In this document: positions 31,731-40,244 of the stretch, piece after piece
Position numbering within the stretch: position 1 is the stretch's first letter
How the letters are laid out: each line of letters opens with the position of its first letter
Source: an uncultured Collinsella sp.
Lineage (GTDB): Bacteria; Actinomycetota; Coriobacteriia; Coriobacteriales; Coriobacteriaceae
NCBI GenBank assembly: GCA_902470925.1
Contig: CABRIF010000003.1
Location: forward strand, 1-48,940
Length of the DNA stretch: 48,940 nucleotides
Reading direction: 5' to 3'
Position numbers and translations under genes: made by a program
The notes under the pieces: generated by a model
The model's input: the letters and a program-made list of their open reading frames with translations, nothing else
The model's database searches: none
What the model was told of the DNA's origin: nothing

Positions 31731-32894
31731 ATGGAGAGCGCAGCTCCCGTCAACCTCGATTACGCCGCCTCCACGCCCGTGCGCTCCGAGGCGCTTGCGG
31801 CCCAGCGCGCCTACGACGCCTCGCCGATCGCCGGGGCGAACCCCAACTCGCTCCACACCCTGGGGCGCCAGGCGGCCGCGCGGCTCGAGCAGTGCCGGCG
31901 CCGCGTGGCGGCAAGCCTGGGTGCCGGCGTGCGGCCCAGCGAGGTCATCTTCACGGGCGGCGGCACCGAGGCCAACATCATGGCGCTGCACGGGCTTGCT
32001 CGGGCGGCCCGTGAGGCCGACCCGCGCCGACAGCGGGTGGTGGTTTCGGCGATCGAGCACGACTCGATCCTCGACAACCTGCCCGTCCTGCGCCAGGAGG
32101 GCTTTACCTGCGAGCTTGCGCCGGCGGGGCGGGACGGCACGGTCGACATCGAGGCGTTCAGCGCGCTGATGGGCCCGGATGTGGCGCTCGTCTCGATCAT
32201 GCTGGCGAACAACGAGACTGGCGTCATCCAGCCCGTGCGCGAGCTTTCGCAGATCGCGCACGAATGCGGGGCGCGCTTCCACACCGATGCCATCCAGGGC
32301 TGGCTGCACACCCCGTTCGACGTGCGCGACCTGGGCGTCGACGCGCTGTCGCTGGCCGGACACAAGGTGGGCGGCCCGGTGGGCTGCGGCGCGCTGTGGC
32401 TCGATCATCGCGTGACGCTGCGCCCGCGCAGCTTCGGCGGCGGCCAGGAGCGGGGCTTGCGGCCTGGCACGCAGGACCTGCGGGCGCTCGTGGCGCTGGC
32501 CGCGGCGGCCGATGCGCTGGCGCCGCACGTGGCCGTCGAGGCGGAGCGTCTGCGCGCGCTGTCCGATGGGCTCTACGAGCGCCTGTGCGCCTCGCCGCGC
32601 ATCCATCCGAGTATCCCGGGCTGGCGCGATGCCACCCGCCTGCCGGGCATCGTGAGCATCTACGTGGACGGGATGGACTCCGAGGAGCTCATCCTGCAGC
32701 TCGACGGGCGCGGGTTCGAGGTCTCGGCGGCCAGCGCCTGCTCGAGCGGCAGCCTCGATGCCAGCCATGTGCTGCGCGCCATGGGCATCCCGCGCGAGGA
32801 TGCACTCGGCTCGCTGCGCATCTCCTTCGACGACCGCATCGACCCCGCCGTGCTCGACCGCTTCGCCGAGGCGTTGCTCGAGGTGGTGGCCTGA
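31731..32894 (+). CDS. Cysteine desulfurase (IscS/NifS family)
   Basis: PLP enzyme that takes sulfur from cysteine for iron-sulfur clusters or tRNA thiolation. The 387-residue product has NLDYAASTPV, GGGTEANIMAL, IEHDSI, NNETGVIQP, the PLP lysine Lys212 in LAGHKVGG and the catalytic cysteine Cys337 in ASACSSGS. No iscU or mnmA is adjacent, so the sulfur acceptor is unknown. It starts 3 nt after rpe; the next gene starts 1 nt after its stop. Confidence 0.93.
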   Translation: MESAAPVNLDYAASTPVRSEALAAQRAYDASPIAGANPNSLHTLGRQAAARLEQCRRRVAASLGAGVRPSEVIFTGGGTEANIMALHGLARAAREADPRRQRVVVSAIEHDSILDNLPVLRQEGFTCELAPAGRDGTVDIEAFSALMGPDVALVSIMLANNETGVIQPVRELSQIAHECGARFHTDAIQGWLHTPFDVRDLGVDALSLAGHKVGGPVGCGALWLDHRVTLRPRSFGGGQERGLRPGTQDLRALVALAAAADALAPHVAVEAERLRALSDGLYERLCASPRIHPSIPGWRDATRLPGIVSIYVDGMDSEELILQLDGRGFEVSAASACSSGSLDASHVLRAMGIPREDALGSLRISFDDRIDPAVLDRFAEALLEVVA

Positions 32895-32895
32895 G

Positions 32896-33708
32896 ATGCG
32901 CGTATCCGACCTTGAACGGGCCCTGTTCGAGCGCTTCCCCGCGGCCGATGCCGAGAGCTGGGACCATGTGGGGCTGTCGGTGGGCGATCCGGATGCCGAG
33001 GTGGACGCGGTGGCCTGCGCCCTCGACGCGACCGCCGAGACGGTTCGGGCGGCGCATGAGCGCGGGGCGCAGGTGCTGCTGACGCACCATCCGGTCTATA
33101 TCGCTGCGCCCGCTGCGTTCACCCCCGGCAGCCCCTCGTATCCGGCAAGCGGTGCGGCGGTCTTCGCCGCGGCGCGCCTTGGGGTCTCGATCATATCGAT
33201 GCACACCAACCTGGATCGCTCGCTCGAGGCGCGCCGTGTGCTTCCCGCACGGATGGGGCTTGTGGCGGAAAGCTCGCTCGAGCATCCGGATGACCCCGGT
33301 GCGCACGGGCTCGGAGCGCTGTGCGCCGGGCCGGATGAGCGCCTGGATGCGTTCGCGGCGCGCGCAGGTGCGGCGTTTTGCACGCAGCCCCGCGTGTGGG
33401 GAGACCCTGCCAGCGTCATCGGCCGTGTTGCCTTCCTCGGCGGTTCGCTGGGGGATTTTGGGGAAGCCGCCCTCATGGCCGGCGCCGAGGCCGTTGTCTG
33501 CGGCGAGGCGGGGTACCATAGGGAGCAGGATCTCGCCGCGCGCGGTTGCGCCGTGATCCTGTTGGGCCACGACCGCTCCGAGCAGCCGTTCTGCGAGGAG
33601 CTTGCGCGGGCGGCCATACAGGCGGGCGTGCCCGCCAACCATGTTCAGATCATCAGCGACGCCGCCTCGTGGTGGTGCGCGACCGAAGGAGGAACTCCAT
33701 GGGCGTAG
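32896..33708 (+). CDS. Nif3-like dinuclear metal-centre protein (DUF34)
   Basis: Widespread family (YbgI/YqfO) with a two-metal site; proposed as a GTP cyclohydrolase-like or metal-chaperone protein, exact role unsettled. The 270-residue product keeps the metal ligands: LTHHPVY (two His), HTNLD, and the C-terminal GHDRSEQPF. It lacks the inserted PII-like domain of the longer YqfO form. The last 10 nt overlap the zinc-ribbon gene; the pair is typical of Gram-positives. Confidence 0.9.
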   Translation: MRVSDLERALFERFPAADAESWDHVGLSVGDPDAEVDAVACALDATAETVRAAHERGAQVLLTHHPVYIAAPAAFTPGSPSYPASGAAVFAAARLGVSIISMHTNLDRSLEARRVLPARMGLVAESSLEHPDDPGAHGLGALCAGPDERLDAFAARAGAAFCTQPRVWGDPASVIGRVAFLGGSLGDFGEAALMAGAEAVVCGEAGYHREQDLAARGCAVILLGHDRSEQPFCEELARAAIQAGVPANHVQIISDAASWWCATEGGTPWA

Positions 33709-34418
33709 GTGCCGACCTGCTCCAGATGCAACAGATCGACCTCGCGGTGGTGCGCGAGCGCCAGTCGCTGTCCGAGATGCCCGAGCTGCGCGAGCTCGCC
33801 AAGAAGCGCACGAGCCGGGCCAAGCTCAAGGCGGAAGCCGTGAAGCTCATGGCACAGCGCAAGGATGTCGAGACCGAGCTGGCCGAGCTCGACGAGGAGG
33901 AGCGCGTCTGCACCGAGGGCGTCGCCGCCGCGCAGGCGCGTCCGGTCGACCGCAGCGACTACCGTCAGGTCCAGGACCTTCAGGAGGAGCTTGCGAACTT
34001 CGCCAAGCGCCTGGATAAGGCCGCCTTCTCGCGCGGCGAGGTACGCGAGCGCCTGGCCGAGGCGCGCGAGCGCGAAGACAAGCTCGCCGCCCACATCAAG
34101 CGGTTCGAGGATTCGATCGTGGCCGACACGCGTGCGGCGCGTGAGCGTGCCGCCGGCGTGCAGGCCCGCATCGACGAGATGCTTGCCGAGCGCGAGCGGC
34201 TGGCCCGCCGCATCCCGGCAGACGTGCTCGCCACCTACGACGCCGCGTCCAAGCGCTTCGACGGTCTGGCGGTCGAGCAGCTCGAGGGCCGCGTGCCGAG
34301 CGTGTGCCGCACGACCCTGCAGCCCGCCTCGCTCGATGTGCTCCAGCATGGCGGCGAGGTGTCCGAGTGCCCCTACTGCCATCGCATGATCGTGTGCGGC
34401 GTCGAGGCCCGCTCATGA
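33699..34418 (+). CDS. Coiled-coil zinc-ribbon protein (DUF164 family), cysteine-poor
   Basis: Partner of Nif3-like proteins in many bacteria; role unknown. Residues 1-195 of 239 are mostly long charged coiled coil (LRELAKKRTSRAKLKAEAVK on). The C terminus should be a four-cysteine zinc ribbon. Here the first half has a single Cys (SVCRTTL, where CxxC is expected), the second is intact as CPYCHR, and one further Cys follows (IVCGVE), so zinc binding may be altered. AAGGAGG lies 6 nt before ATG 33699, within the Nif3 gene. It overlaps coaBC by 4 nt. Confidence 0.85.
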   Translation: MGVGADLLQMQQIDLAVVRERQSLSEMPELRELAKKRTSRAKLKAEAVKLMAQRKDVETELAELDEEERVCTEGVAAAQARPVDRSDYRQVQDLQEELANFAKRLDKAAFSRGEVRERLAEAREREDKLAAHIKRFEDSIVADTRAARERAAGVQARIDEMLAERERLARRIPADVLATYDAASKRFDGLAVEQLEGRVPSVCRTTLQPASLDVLQHGGEVSECPYCHRMIVCGVEARS

Positions 34419-35608
34419 GCTGCGCGCTGGTCTGCGTGACGGGCGGCGTCGCTGCGTACAAAGCCTGTGAGCTCGTGCGGCAGCTGCAGCGCGCCGGCGT
34501 GCGGGTGAAGGTCGCCATGACCGAGCACGCCTGCGCGTTCGTGGACCCCACGACCTTCCGGGCGCTCACGCGCGAACCGGTGGCCACGGGGCTGTTCGAC
34601 GACCCGAGCGACCCGATCCATCACATCTCGCTGGCCAAGGAGGCCGACGTGGTCGTGGTGGCTCCGGCCACGGCCAACGTGATCGCCAAGATGGCCTGCG
34701 GCATCGCCGACGATCTGCTCACCACCACCCTGCTGGCCGCGACGGCGCCTATCGTGGTGGCGCCGGCGATGAACGTGAACATGTGGCGCGCCCCGGCAAC
34801 CCAGCGCAACGTCGAGGTGCTCGCCGCGCGCGGCTGCGATATCGTGCTGCCCGATTCGGGGTATTTGGCCTGTGGCGATACGGGCGCCGGCAAGCTCGCC
34901 GACGTCTCCGCGATCGCGCAGCGCGCGCTGGTCGCCTTAGGGGCCGGCGATGAGCTGGCGGGCGAGCGGGTGCTCGTGACTGCCGGCGGCACGCAGGAGG
35001 CCATCGACCCGGTGCGCGTGATCACCAACCGCTCGAGCGGCAAGATGGGCTACGCCATCGCGCGCGCGGCGGCGCAGGCCGGCGCGCAGGTCACGCTCGT
35101 GAGCGCACCGAGCGCCTGCACGCCCCCGAACGGGGTCGAGCTCGTCGAGGTGGTGAGCGCCGCCGACATGTTCGCGGCAGTCGACGCGCGCTTCGATGAC
35201 GCCACGATGCTCATCTGCGCCGCGGCGGTGGCCGACTACACGCCTGCCTCCCCGGCGCCTCAGAAGCTCAGCAAGGCCGACGGGGAGCTGTCCTCGATCG
35301 AGCTGGTGCGCACCCGCGATATTTTGGCCGAGATGGCGGCCCGCGCGCAGCAGCGCTGCGTGGTGGGATTTGCCGCCGAGACCAACAACCTGCTTGCGCG
35401 CGCGCAGGCCAAACTCGCCCGCAAAGGGTGCGACGCCATCGTGGCAAACGACGTCTCGCGCGCCGATTCCACGTTCGGCTCCGATACCGACGCGGCATAT
35501 TGGGTTGACGCCGCGGGTGCGGAAGACCTCGGGTGTCTATCCAAAGATGCCTTGGCCCGCGAGATCGTGCAGCGGGCCTACGCGATCCGGTGCGCCAAGA
35601 AATCCTAA
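34415..35608 (+). CDS. coaBC: Bifunctional phosphopantothenoylcysteine decarboxylase / synthase
   Basis: Coenzyme A synthesis: joins 4-phosphopantothenate to cysteine (CoaB) and decarboxylates the product with FMN (CoaC). Of 397 residues, CoaC is about 1-180, with the catalytic His in HHISLAK and the PAMNVNMW motif. CoaB is about 185-397, with TAGGTQEAIDPVR, NRSSGKMG, AAAVADY and VGFAAET. It is coupled to the zinc-ribbon gene (ATGA). A tRNA gene with its own promoter follows. Confidence 0.97.
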   Translation: MSCALVCVTGGVAAYKACELVRQLQRAGVRVKVAMTEHACAFVDPTTFRALTREPVATGLFDDPSDPIHHISLAKEADVVVVAPATANVIAKMACGIADDLLTTTLLAATAPIVVAPAMNVNMWRAPATQRNVEVLAARGCDIVLPDSGYLACGDTGAGKLADVSAIAQRALVALGAGDELAGERVLVTAGGTQEAIDPVRVITNRSSGKMGYAIARAAAQAGAQVTLVSAPSACTPPNGVELVEVVSAADMFAAVDARFDDATMLICAAAVADYTPASPAPQKLSKADGELSSIELVRTRDILAEMAARAQQRCVVGFAAETNNLLARAQAKLARKGCDAIVANDVSRADSTFGSDTDAAYWVDAAGAEDLGCLSKDALAREIVQRAYAIRCAKKS

Positions 35609-35626
35609 AAAGGTTGCGATTCGGGC

Positions 35627-35655
35627 TTGCAACCGCGGGGCAAGTTGGGTAAAGT
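35627..35655 (+). promoter_or_regulatory. Promoter of tRNA-Pro
   Basis: TTGCAA (35627-35632), 17-nt spacer, TAAAGT (35650-35655). An AAAAAGGTT tract (35607-35615) lies upstream, matching the layout of the tRNA-Ala and tRNA-Val promoters. Confidence 0.8.
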
Positions 35656-35667
35656 ACTTATTCGCTT

Positions 35668-35744
<77 letters not shown>

Positions 35745-35755
35745 TTCGAAGCTCA

Positions 35756-35785
35756 AAGGCCGGCACCTATGTGTCGGCCTTCTTT
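35756..35785 (+). terminator. Terminator after tRNA-Pro
   Basis: An 11-bp stem (AAGGCCGGCAC with GTGTCGGCCTT, one G-T), loop CTAT, then CTTTG. It shares its AAGGCCG stem base with the terminator at 14042. Confidence 0.7.
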
Positions 35786-35836
35786 GTATCGAGGCACGCT
35801 GCGCGCGACCGCGCTCGGCTTCGGCTGAGCGCGCAG

Positions 35837-36616
35837 ATGGAATGCCTCGATGAGGGGAGGGTGATCGGCACGGCACGGGGAAGGACGTATCGGGTTCGCG
35901 CGATCGTGCTCGATAAGACCAAGCTCAAGGAGACCGATCTGATCTTGACGCTGCTGGCCGACAGCGGCCGGCAGATCCGGGCGGTGGCCAAAGGCGCGCG
36001 CAAGCCCGGCGGGCGGCTGGCGGCCCGCTGCGAGCTGGGCTGCGAGATCGACGTGCTGCTCGCTTGCGGGCGCGCGCTCGACGTGGTGTCGCAAGCCGAG
36101 CTCATCGCGGCGCCGTTGGGCGCGGCGCCGTCGTTCGAGCTGCTGTCCGCCGGCAGCGCGGTGGTCGAGGTGGCTGAGCGGTGCTCGTTCGAGGATGCCG
36201 ACGACCCGTTCGCCTTCGCGATCACCGCCGCGGTCCTGCAGGAGCTCGGGGCGGCGGACGCGGCCCATCTGGATGTGCTCGTGGCCGCCTACGTGTTCAA
36301 GCTGCTGAGCCATCTGGGCTATCGGCCCGACGTCGCCGCCTGCGTCGCCTGCGCCGACGAGGACGTCACGCATTTCTCGGCCTTGGCGGGCGGGCTTGTG
36401 TGCGCGTCGTGCGCCGCCACGGTGCCGGGTGCCGAGCGCATCGAGCCGACGCTGGTGGCGTGGCTGCGCGCGCTGATGGGCCTGCGCCTGGCCGAGCTCG
36501 CGGCGGCCCCGGTCGAGGCCCAGGTCGCCGCGCGCCTGCTGGCGCTCGCCCACGTGTGGGCGGCCACGCATCTCGATGCGCGGCTGCGCGCCCTTGAGTT
36601 CATGCTGGGCCGGTAA
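35837..36616 (+). CDS. recO: DNA repair protein RecO
   Basis: Recombination mediator that loads RecA on SSB-coated DNA in the RecFOR pathway. The 259-residue product starts with the OB-fold (YRVRAIVLDKTKLKETDLIL, KGARKPGGRL, CELGCEIDVLL). A helical domain follows, with a zinc finger formed by CVAC and CASC. The start is uncertain: ATG 35837 has a weak ribosome site, while GTG 35861 directly abuts GAGGGGAGG with no spacing. The family usually begins near the YRVRAIVL segment. Confidence 0.9.
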   Translation: MECLDEGRVIGTARGRTYRVRAIVLDKTKLKETDLILTLLADSGRQIRAVAKGARKPGGRLAARCELGCEIDVLLACGRALDVVSQAELIAAPLGAAPSFELLSAGSAVVEVAERCSFEDADDPFAFAITAAVLQELGAADAAHLDVLVAAYVFKLLSHLGYRPDVAACVACADEDVTHFSALAGGLVCASCAATVPGAERIEPTLVAWLRALMGLRLAELAAAPVEAQVAARLLALAHVWAATHLDARLRALEFMLGR

Positions 36617-36665
36617 GGGTGCTGCGCGCCCGTCTTGTGGCGTTCGCGCGCAGGCGGCGGGGTTG

Positions 36666-36674
36666 TGGTACCAT
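36666..36674 (+). promoter_or_regulatory. Extended -10 promoter of rpsO
   Basis: TGG-TACCAT, about 100 nt before the rpsO start; no good -35. It has the same extended -10 style as pyrH, proS and aroF. Confidence 0.4.
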
Positions 36675-36710
36675 TACCCGGTCAGTACCCCGTACTTGGA
36701 CGGTCGCTCC

Positions 36711-36756
36711 ACCGGCGCCGGTCCCAGTTCGGGGCGAATCGAGGCCGCATGCGGCC
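36711..36756 (+). promoter_or_regulatory. Two perfect palindromes in the rpsO leader
   Basis: ACCGGCGCCGGT (36711-36722) and GGCCGCATGCGGCC (36743-36756) lie in the untranslated leader, the second ending 20 nt before the start codon. S15 represses its own mRNA through leader structures in several phyla, so this is a candidate S15-responsive element. The class was not matched to a known leader. Confidence 0.4.
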
Positions 36757-36776
36757 GCAAGAAGAAAGGTGAAACG

Positions 36777-37055
36777 ATGACCGTTTCCAAGGAGCGCAAG
36801 GCCGAGCTCACTCGCGAGTTCGGCGCCAACGAGCACGATACCGGCAACTCCAAGGTGCAGGTGGCCATCCTGTCCGAGCGCATCAAGGAGCTCACCGAGC
36901 ACATGAAGTCCCACCAGAAGGACTTCCACACCCGCCGCGGTCTGCTCATGCTGGTCGGTAAGCGTCGTCGTCTGCTGTCCTACATCAAGAAGAACGACAT
37001 CAACGAGTACCGTGAGCTGATCGCGAAGCTCGGCATCCGCGATAACATCCAGTAG
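36777..37055 (+). CDS. rpsO: 30S ribosomal protein S15
   Basis: Primary 16S rRNA-binding protein that organises the central domain of the 30S subunit. The 92-residue product has GNSKVQVAILSERIKEL, HMKSHQKDFHTRRGLL and the RRRLLSYIKK segment. GAAAGG lies 8 nt before ATG 36777. It is followed by a terminator and then pnp, the conserved rpsO-pnp arrangement. Confidence 0.98.
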   Translation: MTVSKERKAELTREFGANEHDTGNSKVQVAILSERIKELTEHMKSHQKDFHTRRGLLMLVGKRRRLLSYIKKNDINEYRELIAKLGIRDNIQ

Positions 37056-37070
37056 CGGTTAGGGCATGCA

Positions 37071-37096
37071 GGGGCGTCCATGCGGGCGCCCTTTTT
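37071..37096 (+). terminator. Terminator between rpsO and pnp
   Basis: A 6-bp stem (GGGGCG with CGCCCT) and 10-nt loop run into TTTTT. An overlapping GCATG/CATGC pairing is also possible. It is probably partial, since pnp shows no clear promoter in the 160-nt leader, which also contains a GTGCGGC/GCCGCAT stem. Confidence 0.6.
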
Positions 37097-37259
37097 CATG
37101 TGGGGTCCCGATTCTGCAACCGGGGTCCGGGGCGGCATCGATGTGCTGTCCGAACGGGGAGTGCGGCCGTGTCGCCGCATGGCCCCAACCGATCGGCGGG
37201 AGGGTCCCGTCGACCCTGAGACGCCCGCGCGGAAGGGCCGCGTGGGGATAGGAGTACCA

Positions 37260-39554
37260 ATGACACTCGTAAGCAAGACCTTCGACCTGTACGGCAAGAC
37301 CTACACGCTCGAGAGCGGCGAGCTTGCCAAACAGGCCACCGGCAGCGCGCTGGTCAAGCAGGGTGACACCACCGCCAACGTCACGGTGGTCGTCTCCAAG
37401 GAGCGCAAGAACTACGATTTCTTCCCGCTCACCGTCGACTTCATCGAGAAGATGTACGCCGTGGGTCGCATCCCCGGCGGTTACCTCAAGCGCGAGGGCC
37501 GTCCCAGCGACAAGGCCACGCTCACCGCGCGCATGATCGACCGCCCCATCCGTCCGAGCTTCCCGGACGGGTTCCGCAACGAGGTCCACGTGGTGGCAAC
37601 CTCGCTGGTGGCCGATCAGGTGAACCCCATCGACGTCATCTGCACCATGGGCGCCTCGCTTGCCATGACCTTGGGCGGCGTGCCGTTCGAGGGGCCGCTG
37701 GCCTGCGTGCGCATCGCCCGCAACACCGAGACCGGTGAGTTCATCGTGAACCCCACCTACGAGGAGCGTGAGAGCTCCGATCTGGATCTTGAGCTTGCCG
37801 GTACGCGCGACTTCATCTCCATGGTTGAGGCCGGCGCCGACGAGATCTCCGAGGAGGACATGCTTGCGGCCATGCGCTTCGGCCAGGAGGCCATCGGCGC
37901 CTTCTGTGACGCTCAGCTCGCCTTCGTTGAGGAGTGGGAGCGCGTCAACGGCCCCATCGTGAAGAGGGACTACCCGCTCGACCAGCCGGTCGAGGAGGTC
38001 CACGACCGCGTGTTCGCCCACTACGACGAGATGGCCGCCGCCCTGCGCGATGCCGACAAGCTTGCGCGCCAGGACAAGGTTGCCGAGCTCAAGGAAGCCA
38101 TCCGCGCCGAGTTCTCCGAGGAGGAGCAGCTCGCGTGGGAGCGTGAGATCCCGGTCAACCTGAAGAAGCTCGAGAAGGCCGCCATGCGCCGCATGGTGGT
38201 CGAGACGGGCGAGCGCGTGGACGGCCGCGCCGCCGACGAGATCCGCCCGATCATGGTCAAGGGCAACTACCTGCCGCTCGTGCACGGCTCCGGCCTGTTC
38301 CAGCGCGGTCAGACCCAGGTGCTCTCGGTGCTGTCGCTCGGCATGCTCAACGAGGGCCAGCGCCTCGACACCATCGAGCCGGTCGAGGGCAAGCGCTACA
38401 TGCACCAGTACAACTTCCCGCCCTACTGCACCGGCGAGGTTGGTCGCATGGGCGCGCCGAAGCGCCGCGAGATCGGTCACGGCAACCTGGCCGAGCGCGC
38501 GCTGCTGCCCATGCTGCCCTCCGAGGAGGAGTTCCCCTACGCCATCCGCGTCGTCTCCGAGGTCATGGAGTCCAACGGCTCCTCGTCCATGGCGTCCACC
38601 TGCGCCAGCTGCCTGGCGCTCATGGACGGCGGTGTGCCCATCAAGCGCCCCGTTTCCGGCATCGCCATGGGCCTTATCCAGGAGGAGGGCAAGACGGTTG
38701 TCCTCTCCGATATCCAGGGCCTCGAGGACTTCCTCGGCGACATGGACTTCAAGGTGACCGGCACCGAGCGCGGCATCACCGCCCTGCAGATGGACAACAA
38801 GGCCACCGGTCTCACCTTCGATATCCTGCGCCGCGCCCTCGAGCAGGCGCGTGACGGCCGTGCCTTCATTCTGGACAAGATGCTCGAGGTCGTTCCCGAG
38901 CCGCGTCCCGAGACGCGTCCTACCGCGCCGCGCATCAGCACGATCAGCGTGCCGGTCGACAAGATCCGCGAGGTGATCGGCAAGGGTGGCGAGACCATCC
39001 GCGGCATCCAGGACGAGACCGGCGCCTCGGTGGACATCCAGGAGGACGGCACCGTCTTCGTGGGCGGCGTGGGCGATTCGGTCGAGCAGGCTATCGAGCG
39101 CATCAACCTGATCGTCAAGGAGCCCGAGGTGGGCGAGGAGTACACCGGTCGCGTGGTGACCGTCCAGTCGTTCGGTGCCTTCGTGCGCCTGTTCGGCACC
39201 AAGGACGGCCTGCTGCATATCTCGCGGGTGGCCGAGGGCCGCGTTGAGCGCGTCGAGGACGTGCTGAACGTGGGCGACGAGGTCAAGGTCAAGGTCATCG
39301 AGATCGACGACCGCGGCAAGATTTCGCTGGACCGCCTCGATAAGCCGGCTGCCCCTGCCGGCGCCGCTCCGGCGGGCGAGGGCCGCGGCGAGCGCCGTGA
39401 GCGCAGCGACCGCCCCGGTCGCGGTGCGCGTGATACCGGTTCGCGCGGGTTCGAGCGCCCCAACCGTGAGCGCCGTGAGCGCGGGGACCGTCCGCGTCGT
39501 CCCGGCGACAACGGCGGCGGTCGCGCACCGCGTCGTCATCACGAGGCCGAGTAA
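37260..39554 (+). CDS. pnp: Polyribonucleotide nucleotidyltransferase (PNPase)
   Basis: Phosphorolytic 3'-5' exoribonuclease of mRNA decay. Of 764 residues, two RNase PH domains flank a helical domain. FFPLTVDFIEKMYAVGRIPGG lies in the first; the second holds the catalytic region (SSSMASTCASCLALMDGG, LSDIQGLEDFLGDMDF). A KH domain (about 557-615, REVIGKGGETI) and S1 domain (about 625-695, GRVVTVQSFGAFVRLFG) follow. The last 70 residues are a disordered Arg/Gly-rich tail (RGERRERSDRPGRG), probably an extra RNA-binding segment. GGATAGGAG precedes ATG 37260. Confidence 0.97.
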   Translation: MTLVSKTFDLYGKTYTLESGELAKQATGSALVKQGDTTANVTVVVSKERKNYDFFPLTVDFIEKMYAVGRIPGGYLKREGRPSDKATLTARMIDRPIRPSFPDGFRNEVHVVATSLVADQVNPIDVICTMGASLAMTLGGVPFEGPLACVRIARNTETGEFIVNPTYEERESSDLDLELAGTRDFISMVEAGADEISEEDMLAAMRFGQEAIGAFCDAQLAFVEEWERVNGPIVKRDYPLDQPVEEVHDRVFAHYDEMAAALRDADKLARQDKVAELKEAIRAEFSEEEQLAWEREIPVNLKKLEKAAMRRMVVETGERVDGRAADEIRPIMVKGNYLPLVHGSGLFQRGQTQVLSVLSLGMLNEGQRLDTIEPVEGKRYMHQYNFPPYCTGEVGRMGAPKRREIGHGNLAERALLPMLPSEEEFPYAIRVVSEVMESNGSSSMASTCASCLALMDGGVPIKRPVSGIAMGLIQEEGKTVVLSDIQGLEDFLGDMDFKVTGTERGITALQMDNKATGLTFDILRRALEQARDGRAFILDKMLEVVPEPRPETRPTAPRISTISVPVDKIREVIGKGGETIRGIQDETGASVDIQEDGTVFVGGVGDSVEQAIERINLIVKEPEVGEEYTGRVVTVQSFGAFVRLFGTKDGLLHISRVAEGRVERVEDVLNVGDEVKVKVIEIDDRGKISLDRLDKPAAPAGAAPAGEGRGERRERSDRPGRGARDTGSRGFERPNRERRERGDRPRRPGDNGGGRAPRRHHEAE

Positions 39555-39593
39555 GCGGTCGTTCGCTGTGGCTGAGTGACGCCATGATTGCAG

Positions 39594-39631
39594 GAGCCTC
39601 CGAGGCCATGCGCCCCGGAGGCTTCTTTTTA
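39594..39631 (+). terminator. Terminator after pnp
   Basis: A 9-bp stem (GAGCCTCCG with CGGAGGCTT) with inner GG/CC pairs is followed by CTTTTTAT. It lies 40 nt after the stop. Confidence 0.85.
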
Positions 39632-39678
39632 TACCGATGAGCTGGTGCAATGGGTCTGCAGCGGTGAGAGGATGCGGG

Positions 39679-39784
39679 GCGTGGCGGCATATCGTGCCGT
39701 GCGCAGTCCCGTACGAGCCGACGTGTCCTGAGAACATGCCGTGTGAGCAGGATTGCGCGAGCACGGCACGATATGCCGCCACGC
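39679..39784. repeat. 106-nt element with perfect 24-nt inverted arms
   Basis: The left arm 39679-39702 (begins GCGTGGCGGCATATCG) is the exact reverse complement of 39761-39784 (ends ATATGCCGCCACGC), around a 58-nt centre. Inner GCGCAGTCC and a near-complement add partial pairing. It lies between the convergent pnp and aroQ genes, ending 10 nt before the aroQ stop codon. It could be a MITE-like remnant, a bidirectional terminator or a stable transcript end. No target-site duplication is evident. Confidence 0.9.
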
Positions 39785-39794
39785 TCGCCGACTG

Positions 39795-40244
39795 TTATTC
39801 GAAGTGCTTCAGCCCCAGCTTTTCTGCCAGCAGCTCCAGCGCATGGGCGTAGCCGGCGAGGCCCTCGCCCGTGACGCGGGCAAAGCACGCCATGCCGGCG
39901 TAGGACACCTGTCGGAAGTCCTCGCGCTGATCGACGGCGGAGATATGGATCTCGACTGCGGGCAGCGCCACGGCTTTGAGCGCATCGAGGATGGCCACGC
40001 TGGTGTGCGTATAGGCTGCCGGGTTGATCACGATGCCGTCCATCGTGCCGTACGCCTGCTGGATGCGGTCGACGATCGCCCCCTCGTGGTTGGATTGGAA
40101 GACCTCGACGGCCTCGAAGCCGACCTTATCGGCGGCATCGCGGCAGATCTGCTCGAGGGTCGCGTAGGTCTCAGATCCATAGATGCCCGGCTCGCGGATG
40201 CCGAGCATATTGAGATTCGGTCCGTTGATGACAAGTGCCCTCAT
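39795..40244 (-). CDS. aroQ: 3-dehydroquinate dehydratase, type II
   Basis: Third shikimate step: dehydrates 3-dehydroquinate to 3-dehydroshikimate (dodecameric type II enzyme). The 149-residue product starts VINGPNLNMLGIREPGIYG, with the active-site Arg and Tyr, then QSNHEGAIVD, INPAAYTHTSVA and VEIHISA. ATG at 40244 (complement) follows a GGAG site. It is the last gene of the aromatic operon, separated from aroEK by 213 nt that contain GC-rich hairpins and no gene. Confidence 0.96.
   Translation of the reverse strand: MRALVINGPNLNMLGIREPGIYGSETYATLEQICRDAADKVGFEAVEVFQSNHEGAIVDRIQQAYGTMDGIVINPAAYTHTSVAILDALKAVALPAVEIHISAVDQREDFRQVSYAGMACFARVTGEGLAGYAHALELLAEKLGLKHFE

Noticed and set aside
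37059..39782. A 907-codon open frame on the minus strand across pnp
   Set aside because: It is the antisense shadow of a high-GC gene: its composition is Leu/Gly/His/Val-rich low-complexity, no family similarity is visible, and pnp on the plus strand is unambiguous. The same applies to the long minus-strand frames over der (27672-29858), rseP-ispG (10048-11778) and the ABC-F gene (14305-16548), and to plus-strand frames over the aromatic operon.
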